Assembly: GCF_036884655.1 (NCBI RefSeq)
Contig: NC_088355.1
Location: 26,225,001 to 26,289,000 of the forward strand
DNA length: 64,000 nt
Direction of reading: 5' to 3'
DNA from: Musa acuminata AAA Group
Taxonomy: Eukaryota > Streptophyta > Magnoliopsida > Zingiberales > Musaceae
Under the pieces are notes generated by a model. That model was not told the DNA's origin, did no database searches, and saw only the letters and a program-made list of their open reading frames with translations. The position numbers and the translations under genes are program-made. Below are positions 10,526 through 20,616 of the stretch, piece after piece (the stretch's first letter is position 1; each line of letters starts with the position of its first letter).

Positions 10526-10879
10526 GAGGGATTCACAGCCTCATAGGCTAGAGTCTTTGCTTGCCTTTCCTATTCTCCTCTCCCTCTCCACCTTAGAGTA
10601 GGCCTGGAGTTTTGAGGAGGGTCGTCGCAACCCTGCTGTGTGGATCACCGCTAGAGAGGAGGATGCTTGACCACCTTCACCCTCTCCTAAGGATCTGCAA
10701 GGAAACAGGGATATACGATCTCCCTAGGTAACACAATCTCTATACGCAGTTTTGTGTTTTGCGGATTTTTTGCGCACCAATCTTCGCACGACGACGAACA
10801 TCTTTTTGGGAATCGGGGATTTTTGTTTTCTTGATCTTCCACTGCGCATATAATGTCGCCCCCCATGATTTCCCAACAG

Positions 10880-10892
10880 TGGTATCAGAGCC
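10880..10892 (+). promoter_or_regulatory. Primer binding site (initiator-Met tRNA) of copia C
   Basis: TGGTATCAGAGCC begins two bases after the 5' LTR and is the exact complement of the plant initiator methionine tRNA 3' end. Confidence 0.9.
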
Positions 10893-11828
10893 AGGTTGTT
10901 CGTGCGAATGATTGGTTTTGAACTGCGTGTGTTGTGTTTAGGAAGAATATTGACGTCAAAATCGTTGACGCAAAAACGAGGAAGGGCAGCAACAGTTGCT
11001 GCCCTCGATCTGCATGCCTGCAGCCACCTGCAGCCGGCCGGTGGTCTGCTTGCAGCAGGGTTGCTGCTGGCGGGGCTGGCAGCCCCTCGGAATTTGAGAA
11101 ATTCCAATTTCTGTCTTTTTTTCCAAATTACGAAAATACCCTTAGGAATTGAGAAATTCCCTACATGTCCTTGCTTTCAGAAAAATATTAATTAATTAAA
11201 AGGTTAAGTTGATTATTATTTTTATTATTATCTAGTAGTCCTACATGATGATGATTATTTATACATGTGATGTATGATGTGTGGACGGATGATCATGGAC
11301 CGTGTGATGTGTGTACTTGTGATTATTATTATTGAGGTCTGCGAACCTCTATTATATTTCTCGTTTATTGTCGGGCCTGCGTGCCTATGATTAAGTTGTA
11401 ATCACATGAGGAGGCGCAGCGGGAGCGTGGATGCGATAGCGGGACCCACGAGACGGACGATCGTGATGCATGGAGATGCATCAAGATGTCGACGGAACTG
11501 ACGAAGACGAGACGGACGATCACAGGGCATGGAGATGCACCGTTGCACACATAGATCTTGATGTGAGTGATTAGGCCTACTGGCTCGAGCCTAATCATAT
11601 TAGGTTGTGGTCCATGATCATCTGATGTGATTGCTTATACACATACTAGATATGTATATATATTTGCATACGATGCAGATATATATTAAATATGTATATG
11701 TGTGACATGTCATATTAGGAGACCAAATTAAAGAAACATCTCTCGATAATATTAAGTCGGTAAACGTGAGTCAATTAGATTGACCCACGTGGCCTTCCAT
11801 CGTTATGAGTAGGAACCGATTCCCGGTG

Positions 11829-11864
11829 TAGGTTGAGTTGGTCGAGTCCCTCGAGACTCACCTA
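11829..11864 (+). ncRNA. Leader hairpin 1 of copia C
   Basis: Outer arms TAGGTTGAGTT and GACTCACCTA pair with one bulged T and a terminal U-G pair. They enclose an unpaired GG and the constant TCGAG-TCC-CTCGA stem-loop. In the minus copy (28113-28148) one outer G-C pair is G-U. Confidence 0.7.
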
Positions 11865-11920
11865 TATCGCGATTCGCTATCTTTCTTACGACATAGAGAT
11901 GTCACCGGTGACCTGAGGGC

Positions 11921-11957
11921 ATGGTATGCTTGGTCGAGTCCCTCGAGGGTATATCAT
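11921..11957 (+). ncRNA. Leader hairpin 2 of copia C
   Basis: Outer arms ATGGTATGCTT and GGGTATATCAT form 11 pairs, four of them G-U, around GG + TCGAG-TCC-CTCGA. The arm sequence is unrelated to the other hairpins. A perfect palindrome GTCACCGGTGAC sits just upstream (11901-11912 including flanks). Confidence 0.7.
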
Positions 11958-12000
11958 CAAATCAGACTCATCTTGTAACGAAGGTGTTGACTTAACCGAG

Positions 12001-12035
12001 CATCATGGTCGGTCGAGTCCCTCGAGGCCATGGTG
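12001..12035 (+). ncRNA. Leader hairpin 3 of copia C
   Basis: Outer arms CATCATGGTC and GGCCATGGTG form 10 pairs with two G-U, around GG + TCGAG-TCC-CTCGA. In the minus copy (27942-27976) the C-G pair next to the bulge is U-G, so pairing is kept. Confidence 0.72.
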
Positions 12036-12102
12036 ATTCGGAGGCCGAATAGGACGGGAATCACAAGGAGTTGTGATCGACAAGAGTTGCCTACCTTTTA
12101 GG

Positions 12103-12141
12103 CTTAGTGTGATTGGTCGAGTCCCTCGAGGTTACACTAAG
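12103..12141 (+). ncRNA. Leader hairpin 4 of copia C
   Basis: Outer arms CTTAGTGTGATT and GGTTACACTAAG form 12 pairs with three G-U, around GG + TCGAG-TCC-CTCGA. It is identical in the minus copy (27836-27874). Confidence 0.75.
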
Positions 12142-12326
12142 ACGCTGATTGGATCCTGATCCCCACTAGAAGTCTACCAGAGACTTCCGTTTCACGTGCT
12201 GAGGGTGTCGCGTGACTCGTTAGTAAAATAGTGGGAGCATATTAAGATAGAAGTCCATATCTTGATAGTTTATTTCTTGCAAAATCTGCATGTTATTCAT
12301 TTCTGCTACATCTTTATTTTCAGAAA

Positions 12327-13139
12327 ATGTCACTTTCAAATCCCTTACGTGGCATACTTGATGTCAACCGCCTCACTGGTCCAAATTATACGGATTGGCT
12401 CCATAACTTGAGAATTGTTCTCACAGCAGAGAAAATCGTGTACGTCCTTGATACAGTGATGCCTACGCCCGAAGAAGGGGCAAGCGAGGATGAGATCGCT
12501 CACTATGTGAAGTACATTGATGACTCCACTCTTGCTCAATGCTATATGTTGGGCTCTATGACTCCAGAGTTACAGAGACAACATGAAAAGATGGATGCCA
12601 GATCCATTCTCCTACATGTCCGTAAATTGTTTAAGGAACAGGGAATGACTCAACGATATGAGATATCCAAGAGCCTTTTCCGCGCTAGGATGACTGAGGG
12701 GACACCGGTTCAGAACCATGTCCTAAAGATGATTGAGTGGATAGAGAAACTCACAGGTCTAGGAATGGTCCTAGAGGATAACTTGTGTGTGGACATTGTG
12801 CTTCAGTCCCTACCAAATTCCTTTTCACAATTCATAATGAATTTTAATATGTACAAGCTTGAGGTGACTCTCCTAGAGCTCCTCAATATGTTGAGGGAGG
12901 CAGAGAGTACTATTAAGAAAGAGAAGCCAGTTCTCTACACTGGTGAGACTAGAAAGAAAAGGAAAGCAGAAAGGTCCCTTAAGAAGGGAAAGGGCAAGGG
13001 CAAACAAGGTAAAGCAAAGGTTGCTAAGAAAGACCCAGCAAAGGACAAAGGCCAGGGCTTCCACTGTGGTAAAGATGGGAACTGGAAGAGGAACTGCAAA
13101 GAGTACCTTGCAGAAAGGGCGAAACAAGAAGCTTGGTGA
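12327..13139 (+). pseudogene. Copia C gag, zinc knuckle lost
   Basis: The 270-codon frame starts [20 protein letters not shown] and continues [20 protein letters not shown], the DUF4219/UBN2-type Gag N-terminus of copia elements. A lysine-rich stretch follows and then [14 protein letters not shown]. The minus copy has [14 protein letters not shown] here, so the first Cys and the His of the CX2CX4HX4C knuckle are both replaced (Gly, Asn). The frame ends in a frameshift (one extra base near 13128 relative to the minus copy), which detaches gag from pol. Gag would form the particle and bind RNA. Confidence 0.88.
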
Positions 13140-13332
13140 AGCTTCAAGTACATTCATGATCAATCTCCAATTGTTAGATTTTTGTGATAGTACATTGGTA
13201 TTGGATACCAATATTGCTTATCACATCTTCAATTTATTGTAAATTCTAGCAAAGCTAAGGGGAGATTGACGAGAGGAATATTGCATAAAGGTTTGTTTAT
13301 GCAAGACACTACTCCACATATCATGAATGTAA
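13140..13332 (+). pseudogene. Copia C protease remnant with internal deletion
   Basis: VLDTNIAYHI is the protease active site ([10 protein letters not shown] in the minus copy, so the catalytic DTG is now DTN). Near 13270-13280 the sequence jumps from the protease start to [17 protein letters not shown], losing most of the domain that is present at 26465-26745 in the minus copy. Confidence 0.8.
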
Positions 13333-14421
13333 GTGTCTAAGAGGAAACGAGATAAGGTGAATAGTGCATACCTATGGCATTGTAGGCTAGGTCACATCCA
13401 TGAAAGAAGGATTCAAAAGTTGCTAAATGATGGATATCTAGATCCATTCGACTACGTGTCATATGCAACTTGTGAACCTTGCATTCGTGGAAAATTGACC
13501 AACTCTCCATTTAGTGGAACTGGAGAGAGAGCCACTGAGTTGTTGGAACTCATACATAGTGATGTATGTGGACCAATGTCAACTCATGCCATTGGAGGTT
13601 ACTCCTACTTCATTACATTTACTGATGATTTCTCAAGGTATGGATATGTGTACTTAATGAAGTACAAGTCTGAGGCCTTTGAAAAATTCAGAGAGTATAG
13701 GAATGAGGTGGAGAACCAAACTGGAAAGAGTATCAAAACTTTTCGATCATATCGAGGAGGTGAGTACTTAAGTACAGAGTTTACTCAGTTCCTCAAGGAC
13801 CATGGGATATTATCCCAATGGACACCTCCTTATACACCTCAGCTCAATGGTGTCTTTGAAAGGAGAAATCGTACATTATTAGATATGGTACGGTCCATGA
13901 TGAGTTTCGCTGACCGACCCATCTCATTCTGGGGATATGCCCTAGAAACCGCAGCTTACCTTCTGAACAGAGTTCCAACTAAGTCGGTAGTGTCTACACC
14001 ATATGAGATATGGAAAGGGAAGAAGCCTGATCTTAAGGTTGTTAAGATTTGAGGCTGCCCTGCCCATGTTAGAAGACACAACCCCGATAAGTTAGAATCA
14101 AGGACAAAGCGATGCAAATTTGTGGGATACCCCAAGGAAACTTGTGGGTATTATTTCTATCATCTCGAGGACCAAAAGGTCTTTGTAGCTAAGAGAGCAG
14201 TGTTCCTTGAGAAGGAACACATTCTTGACGGAGACAGTGGGAGAATGATAGAATTGAGCGAGGTTGGAGAACCAAGCTCAAGCACCACTCTACAGCCCGA
14301 GTCTGTTCAGGTACCTAATACACAAGTATCAACTTTACGCAGGTCTGATAGAGTATCCTATTCTCCTGAGAGATATGTGGGACATATTAGAGCAGAGGAT
14401 GTAGAGGATATTGATCCTTAG
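13333..14421 (+). pseudogene. Copia C integrase
   Basis: [18 protein letters not shown] and CEPCIRGKL form the HHCC zinc-binding domain. The core has HSDVCGPM (first Asp) and GVFERRN (Glu), but the second catalytic motif reads FRSYRGGEY where the minus copy has LRSDRGGEY, a D-to-Y change that kills catalysis. A TGA at 14050-14052 replaces the Trp of IWGCPAHV. The second part (14053-14421) holds KFVGYP-type and serine-rich C-terminal sequence and stops with a TAG at 14419-14421 shared by both copies. Confidence 0.88.
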
Positions 14422-14439
14422 ACCTACGAGGAGGCTATT

Positions 14440-15834
14440 ATGAGTATAGACTCCGGGAAGTGGAAAGAAGCCATGAATTCTGAGATGGATTCTATGTACT
14501 CCAATAAGGTTTGGAACCTAGTTGATGCGCCCGAAGGTATTGTACCCATCGGTTGCAAGTGGATCTTTAAGAAAAAGATCGGAGTAGATGGAAAGGTAGA
14601 GACCTATAAAGCAAGGCTAGTGGCTAAGGGGTATCGTCAAAGGCAAGGTGTTGACTACGACGAAACTTTCTCACCCTTAGCAATGCTAAAATCCATCAGA
14701 ATTCTATTGGCTATTGCAGCACACTATGATTATGAGATCTGGCAGATGGATGTGAAAATCGCATTCCTCAACGGGAACCTCGAGGAGGAGGTGTATATGA
14801 TGCAACCTGAGGGATTCGTGTCCAAGAACTGCCCATATAAGATGTGTAGGTTGCTTAGATCCATTTATGGACTAAAGAAAGCTTCCCGAAGTTGGAACAT
14901 AAGATTTGATGAGGCAATCAGATCTTATGACTTCGTTAAGAATGAAGATGAGCCTTATGTATACAGAAAGGTAAGTGGGAGCGCTATCACCTTTTTGGTG
15001 TTATATGTGGATGACATCCTCATCATTGGGAATGACATAGGAATGCTATCCACAGTAAAAGCTTGGTTATCTAGACACTTCTCCATGAAGGACTTAGGGG
15101 AAGCATCTTATATCTTGGGGATTAGAATCTATAGAGATAGATCCAAGAGGATGCTTGGCTTGTCCCAGTCCAGGTACATAGAAACTATTGTCAAAAGGTT
15201 TGGCATGGAAAATTCCAAGAGAGGTCTCATACCGATGAGACATGGGATATCGCTTTCTACGAGTATGTCCCCAAAGACTCCAGAAGAAAGGGTGAACATG
15301 GATATGATACCTTATGCCTCAGCAATAGGGTCTATCATGTATGCCATGCTATGTACTAGGCCTGATATAGCGCATGCTCTGAGTGTCACGAGCAGGTATC
15401 AGGCGGATCCAGGCTTGGAGCACTGGAAAGCAATAAAGTGTATCCTTAAGTACTTGAGAAGGACTAAGGATCTTTTACTAGTATATGGAGGTAATAGCCT
15501 TAAGGTTGAAGGCTACACTGACTCAAGTTTTCAGTCTGATGTCGATGATAGCAAGTCGAATTCAGGGTATGTGTACACCTTGAATGGAGGAGCAGTGTGC
15601 TGGAAGAGTTCCAAGCAAGATACCACTGCTGACTCGACCACAGAGGCGGAGTACATTGCTGCATCAGATGCAACAAAGGAGGGAGTCTGGTTGAAGAAGT
15701 TCATCACAGATTTGGGAGTCGTGCCGGGTAGCAACGAGCCGATCTTCCTATATTGCGACAACTATGGGGCGATTACTCAAATAAGGGAACCCGGGTCTCA
15801 TCAGAAGTGTTCTGAGGAGGTTCCAGCTTATTAG
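14440..15834 (+). pseudogene. Copia C reverse transcriptase and RNase H
   Basis: A long open frame (464 codons) contains [87 protein letters not shown] (catalytic YVDD), DLGEASYILGIRI, then RNase H motifs GYTDSSFQSD, WKSSKQDTTADSTTEAEYIA and YCDNYGAITQ. The RT-RNase H is the best preserved part of this copy. Near 15790 a frameshift replaces the last RNase H segment, which continues in another frame to about 15980. Confidence 0.92.
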
Positions 15835-15981
15835 AGAGATCGTAACCCGAGGAGATGTAGCAGTGGAAAGAGTTCCATCCGAAGATAACATTGCAGATCC
15901 ACTGACAAAGCCGTTGTCTCAGATTGTCTTTGAGCGTCACAGGAGTCTGATGGGGATCAGACACATAGGTGATTGCCTTTA
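15835..15981 (+). pseudogene. Copia C RNase H C-terminus after frameshift
   Basis: The shifted frame encodes EIVTRGDVAVERVPSEDNI, ADPLTKPLSQIVFERHRSLM and GIRHIGD, the ADPLTKPL tail typical of copia Pol. The match to the minus copy (23772-23900) confirms that the break is a frame error. Confidence 0.8.
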
Positions 15982-15982
15982 G

Positions 15983-15996
15983 GTCAAGTGGGAGAT
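15983..15996 (+). promoter_or_regulatory. Polypurine tract of copia C
   Basis: GTCAAGTGGGAGAT abuts the 3' LTR, at the expected site of plus-strand priming. Confidence 0.75.
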
Positions 15997-17489
15997 TGCT
16001 AGTCATAGGTGCCCAGCAAGCCAATCACGTGAGTGATGGCACATGTGACTTGATACAGAATCTTTTTGCTTATTATATTTTGGCGTATATCACTTTATAA
16101 CTATTGCATAAATGCATATATATATTGTGATGTCCTTGGATTTGTGCAATGGGAATCGGATCGTGATGAGATCACGATAATGAGATCGATTCACCTTTAA
16201 ACACATATCCTAAATAATCCCGGTCATAGGTTACTCGAGAGGGACATCGTGATAACCGGATAGACTGGTGTGCTGTATACCCATCCATATGATGGATGCA
16301 GCTGGTCTCATAGCTGCTCGTGTAGGGACACTAGGGATACAATACAGGTGCTCATTGGAGAATGAGTTCACTGATTGATCCGCTTACGGAATGCTGGATG
16401 GTTGATGATGCCTTATTGTCAGACAGTGATTCTATAGTCCTAGTGGTGTATCTGGTCCTTAGACTTGAGACACCAAGGATGTCCTGTATGAGTGCCCACT
16501 CTTTGATACCATACTTATAGGTTTGGCTGTCCCAGATCTAGTACAGCTGGTCATTGGGAGTGGTAGTCGACCTTACGAGGGCTATTGAGTGTCGACAGAG
16601 TATCATCCACTCTCGGCGTCATGAGAGGAATATCCCATGTGTTCTTGCTCAGACAAATCCCTGGCCAGGGTCATTCGGGTTGAGAGAGAAAGAGTTCTCC
16701 GGGAGAATCCGATTAGAGCAAGACTCGAGTAGAAACCGTCTGGGTCTGACAGCACCATGCTCGATATACGGTCTCTGGGATATTAGATGGATGAGGGACT
16801 ATAGGTACATGGTAACTGAGGACAGACAGGTCCAATGGATTGGATTCCCCTGTATCGTATGGGGACTACGGCGTAGTGGCCTAGTACGTCCGTAGTCGAT
16901 GAGTCGAGTGAATTATTACAGAGATAATAATTCACTGAGTTAGAAGGAGTTCTAACAGGTATGACTCATGGCCAGCTCGATATTGGGCCTAGAGGATCAC
17001 ACACATATGGTAGGCATTGCGATGAGTAGAGGTTCGGATATGAGATATCCGACGGAGCCCTTGTCTTATTGGATGCAGATCCAATACCCACTAGGGAAGG
17101 ACCCATTAGGGTTTGACACGGGATCTCTATAAATAGGAGGGATTCACAGCCTCATAGGCTAGAGTCTTTGCTTGCCTTTCCTATTCTCCTCTCCCTCTCC
17201 ACCTTAGAGTAGGCCTGGAGTTTTGAGGAGGGTCGTCGCAACCCTGCTGTGTGGATCACCGCTAGAGAGGAGGACGCTTGACCTCCTTCACCCTCTCCTA
17301 AGGATCTGCAAGGAAACAGGGATATACGATCTCCCTAGGTAACACAATCTCTATACGCAGTTTTGTGTTTTGCGGATTTTTTGCGCACCAATCTTCGCAC
17401 GACGACGAACATCTTTTTGGGAATCGGGGATTTTTGTTTTCTTGATCTTCCACTGCGCATATGATGTCGCCCCCCATGATTTCCCAACA
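15997..17489 (+). repeat. 3' LTR of copia C plus copy
   Basis: It has the same length as the 5' LTR (1493) and the same termini, with scattered point differences (for example CCATCC for CCGTCC near 16280). It is followed by TSD TCGTA at 17490-17494. Confidence 0.95.
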
Positions 17490-19114
17490 TCGTAGAGGCG
17501 GGTTTTCCGTGCGTGTATCGAATTTTGCATCGGATAAAAGCCTTGGTCATCAGCATATGGGGTCTGTGTTCCACCAAAGGAAATGTTCGAATGCAAGTAC
17601 CAGTGAGTCCCAAGGGAGGGACTTGATCATGTAGAGGTATGATCAAAGCAGTCGGAGAGTTGGACTGCTTCAAAGCCCATATTCGCTTAAGGGAGCCCGA
17701 CAAGTTAGAGGACAAGGTCGAGTAAGCGAACGTTGCTACCAAGGAAGCTAAGGAGAACAAAATTGATGCAAATCCTACAATGTGATGGTAGAGTCCATGC
17801 ATGGGTGTTGTAGTCTGTCTTTCCATCGACCAAAGGGAGCTCCTTGGAGAACATAGAGGTGTTAAACCAGGGGGTCGAAAGGGGCGATGAAGCGACGATG
17901 AATCCAGAGGGACTTAGCTACCCAAAATCAAGCATCAGTTAGAATGGAGGTGGACTCGGAGAAGTGTCACAGAGATATATCTACTGATCATGAAGAAAAG
18001 GGGCCGAGGAGGTAGAGCATGCAGAGGTAAACTCCGAGTACTGAGACAAGGCTGAAGGGCAGAGGCCAAGGAACTTCATAAGACCAGTGTCAACAAGCTT
18101 CTCATCAAGATAACCGAAATTGAATGACTTCGGGTCATGCAAGAGTGCACGACCAAGGAACGAAGCAGGCAGTACGCGATGTTGTACCTTTGCTACTCAA
18201 TGGAGTAGGCGGCAGGGTTGATGGAGAAGACGGTATAATCTCAGAGGCGACCAAATCTATTAGAAAATTACTCCAAGTTGGGATGAAAACTTCCTGCATT
18301 CTAGAAGTTTGATGGCATTGAGAAGGTGAATCACAGTAACTAACTCAACGCAAGAAGTGCAAACACTTTATGTGCTTCAGAAGTGTGAGCAAAGAGTAGG
18401 CGAAGGCCAGTAACCAACTCGATGCATAGAGTACAACCTCGAGGAGGCGAGCGAAGTTGAGTAACCTTTGCCTTCTCAACTCTTAATAGAATGAGCGAAA
18501 CCGAGTACCCCAATTCTCTTATCTATCCAGCAGAGGAGCTTTGCACATGTTCAAAGACCCTTCGAAGATAATGGAAGACAATAGTTGTCAAATCCTCACC
18601 AACGGTGATTAGTGCTACTGAGAGTAGATTGTCCGCTTCATTTCCCAACGAAATGCCAATCGAAAGCGGAAGTGATGAGAACCTACTCGGAAGTGACAAC
18701 TAAATGAAAGAAGAGTCAATGGGCAAATTTTGTGTAGGAAGGACCCAAAACTTCAGAAGTTTGCGAGACGATGCTCGTTAAAGCTCCAACAAGCATCCAC
18801 CCAATTCAAGTAGCATGAACATTTGAGAGACTGGCGCATAGTAAGGATGGTCTTTTCCTTCATCTGGAGGATCCACAGGAACCAACATGGATCAAAACAA
18901 CTCAGCTAACCCCACACTAGAGTCAAAGTCATTGGTGAGTTGAAGCAGCATGGCGGATCAAAGGTTCGACTACTCAAAAATAGCAGCGGAGAGCAGCTGG
19001 GAACCAAGAGGCGCATTGCAGTTGGAGTAGAAGATTGAAGAATCAACAAAGGTGATGAGTTGTAGTGTCGACAAAGGCTTCGACGAGGACGTCGAAGGAA
19101 TAAGTGGGGGAGAA
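17490..19114 (+). other. Right internal region of family E element
   Basis: It is the continuation of 7535-9385. The part from about 18200 to 19114 is found inverted at 63102-64000. Around 18600-18840 the two copies share an open-like frame (VDCPLHFPTKCQSKAEVMRT ... ETMLVKAPTSIHPIQ), which has three stops here but is open in the other copy (63372-63602). No known domain was recognised. It ends with ATAAGTGGGGGAGAA, the polypurine tract. Confidence 0.6.
19102..19114 (+). promoter_or_regulatory. Polypurine tract of family E
   Basis: AAGTGGGGGAGAA lies directly before the TGTCACAG start of the 3' LTR; the inverted counterpart is at 63102-63114. Confidence 0.8.
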
Positions 19115-19561
19115 TGTCACAGACAAACTTCTAAACAGGATGTTTGATGTAATGCTTATGCATGTCCGTGTCTTTTGGTATGTTCATACTTTTCCTAGCA
19201 TGTAGAGGGACAGCCGAAGGCTTAATAGTCCTATTTTAGTTGGGTTTGGTGGTCATTTTAGGCTTGTAAATAAAAATTGTGTCATGTGGACACTTGTGAG
19301 AGATTTTCGATCTATAATGGATCATTTTGACCCTATGTTGTGCAACTATTCAGAGCTTGTAAAGTCTGTTTGTAATTTGCATTGTCTATGAAGTGTTTTC
19401 GGAGATATTTGTTTGTGGATCCCGAGTGAGGCGTTCTCTCTAACCTGTTCTCTCTTTTGTTGGTCCTAAGGGACCATGGGAGGCTTTGAGGAGGCTGACC
19501 TTTGCAGATGGACACGCAAGGGTGCCGCACGACTTAGGCAAAACCAGCTAAGTCCATGATA
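19115..19561 (+). repeat. 3' LTR of family E element
   Basis: TGTCACAGACAAACTTCTAA ... TCCATGATA; collinear with 7088-7534. Confidence 0.88.
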
Positions 19562-19720
19562 GTTTGGTAGTAGCGAAAGTAACGTTCGACGCGCGAAACC
19601 CACCTCGCCGGGTCTCCTTCTTCCCATCGCGGGAAGTCCACGCTCATGCGTGGTTGAAGCATATCCGAGGGTTGTCCCTCCTTCTTTGGAGGCCTCTTTG
19701 AACTCTCTCATTACTTAAAT
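19562..19720 (-). pseudogene. Gypsy B gag, N-terminal part
   Basis: The minus-strand frame reads SDMLQPRMSVDFPRWEEGD and then PARWVSRVERYFRYYQT, the classic P.F.G.DP..W....E.YF..Y motif of gypsy Gag. It joins in frame to LYDAMVEI at 7087, so the family E element entered between these codons. Confidence 0.82.
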
Positions 19721-20616
19721 TTGGTTGGACTCGGCGGTTATCCAATTCTGGATTCTATAAACAAAGCGCACAATTTGTCCTCTTAGCGCGATTCAAGCCG
19801 CGATTCAATTCGAGATTCCCATACTTCAAATTTGGCATTAATTGGATCTTGAGAAGCCATAGCATATTCCTGTAGATCAGAGATGTTCCTGTCTTTTTTC
19901 TGTTGACGAGTTAATGGCATGGGGTGGTGGAAGGTTTGAAAAAATTGAGGATCACGGAAAGATACTGTAGCAATTTTTTACGTCTAAAGTGTAGCAGTTC
20001 GGACGTAAAAGGTCAGTGGTTTATTTTGAGAAATTTTTGACGAAACCAAAGGGAAATCTGCTATTAGGAAGTGTCAAAGCTGTCGTAAAAATTTCGTAGA
20101 GATTTGGATAGAAAAAACATAGTAGCAAGATCAAACAAATTGTGTTATGCGATTAAAATTCTACGGTGCATCTAGCAATTTGGACGTAAAAGATCAGTGG
20201 TTTATATTGAAAATTTTTTGACGCAACTAAAGGAAAATCCGCTGTTAGGAAGTGTCAAAGCTGTCATAAAAATTTCGTAGAGATTTAGACAGAAAAAACA
20301 CAGTAGCAAGATTAAACAAACTATGCTATGCGATTGAAATTCTGTTGTACATCTTTTGTCGTAGAGAAAAAAACTTTGCGACGAAAAGTTTATACAGCAA
20401 TATAGGAACATTTTTTAAATTTTTGAATAAGGATAACTAAATTGCAGTAGTAGTAAAGTAGGAAACCAGAACCTGTTGCAATTCACGGGGAGATCAAAGG
20501 ATGATCCGCAATGGTGGAGATGATGGTGAAATTCAACAACGATCTTTTAAGCAATTGTGGAAATTGCTTTAGGTGGCTGATGGATGGCTGTGGAAGGGCA
20601 GTAAGACGCCAAGAAT
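19721..20616 (-). other. Gypsy B 5' leader
   Basis: The stretch between the primer binding site and gag has no protein. It contains a tandem duplication: the word CGTAAAAGATCAGTGGTTTA-type block near 19998-20110 recurs near 20168-20285 with the same downstream order (GTCAAAGCTGTC, AAAATTTCGTAGAGATTT). This makes a repeat of about 170-190 bases. Confidence 0.6.

Larger units (their letters stand above)
9386..10878 (+). repeat. 5' LTR of copia C plus copy
   Basis: It starts TGCTAGTCATAGGTGCCC and ends ATGATTTCCCAACA. Its promoter motif is at 10517-10525 and an 11-bp palindrome sits at 10297-10324. Confidence 0.95.
10893..12326 (+). other. Long untranslated leader of copia C (about 1.4 kb)
   Basis: No coding region. 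It contains a partly duplicated segment around 11455-11545 (GAGACGGACGATC...GGAGATGCA twice) and the four-hairpin array 11829-12141, then gag starts at 12327. The region between PBS and gag is where packaging and dimerisation signals lie in retroelements. Confidence 0.7.
9386..17489 (+). mobile_element. Ty1/copia retrotransposon, family C, plus-strand copy (8104 bp)
   Basis: Two LTRs of exactly 1493 bases (9386-10878 and 15997-17489; TGCTAG...CCCAACA), 5-bp TSD, iMet primer binding site and polypurine tract are all present. Domain order is gag, protease remnant, integrase, RT, RNase H, which is the Ty1/copia order. The LTRs differ only at scattered positions, so the insertion is recent relative to its neighbours. 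It nevertheless has a broken zinc knuckle, a protease deletion, a mutated integrase and frameshifts, so it must have moved, if it did so in this state, with help in trans. Confidence 0.95.
7088..19561 (+). mobile_element. Gag/pol-less LTR retrotransposon (LARD-like, family E), host of copia C
   Basis: It is bounded by LTRs 7088-7534 and 19115-19561 (TGTCA...TGACA type), with an iMet-type primer binding site at 7537-7550 and a purine-rich tract AAGTGGGGGAGAA just before the 3' LTR. GTTT flanks both ends (7084-7087, 19562-19565), and the gypsy gag frame rejoins exactly there. Once the copia element 9386-17489 is taken out the internal region is about 3.5 kb, with no recognisable gag, protease, RT or integrase. 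Such elements (large retrotransposon derivatives) depend on enzymes of other elements. A second copy lies inverted at 62667-64000. Confidence 0.82.

Noticed and set aside
10880..10892. tRNA-like sequences TGGTATCAGAGCC at several places
   Set aside because: These are primer binding sites next to LTRs; no tRNA cloverleaf surrounds them.
11829..12141. CRISPR-like repeat-spacer array
   Set aside because: Four repeats of 16 bases with self-pairing flanks inside a plant retrotransposon leader; repeat length and context do not fit CRISPR.
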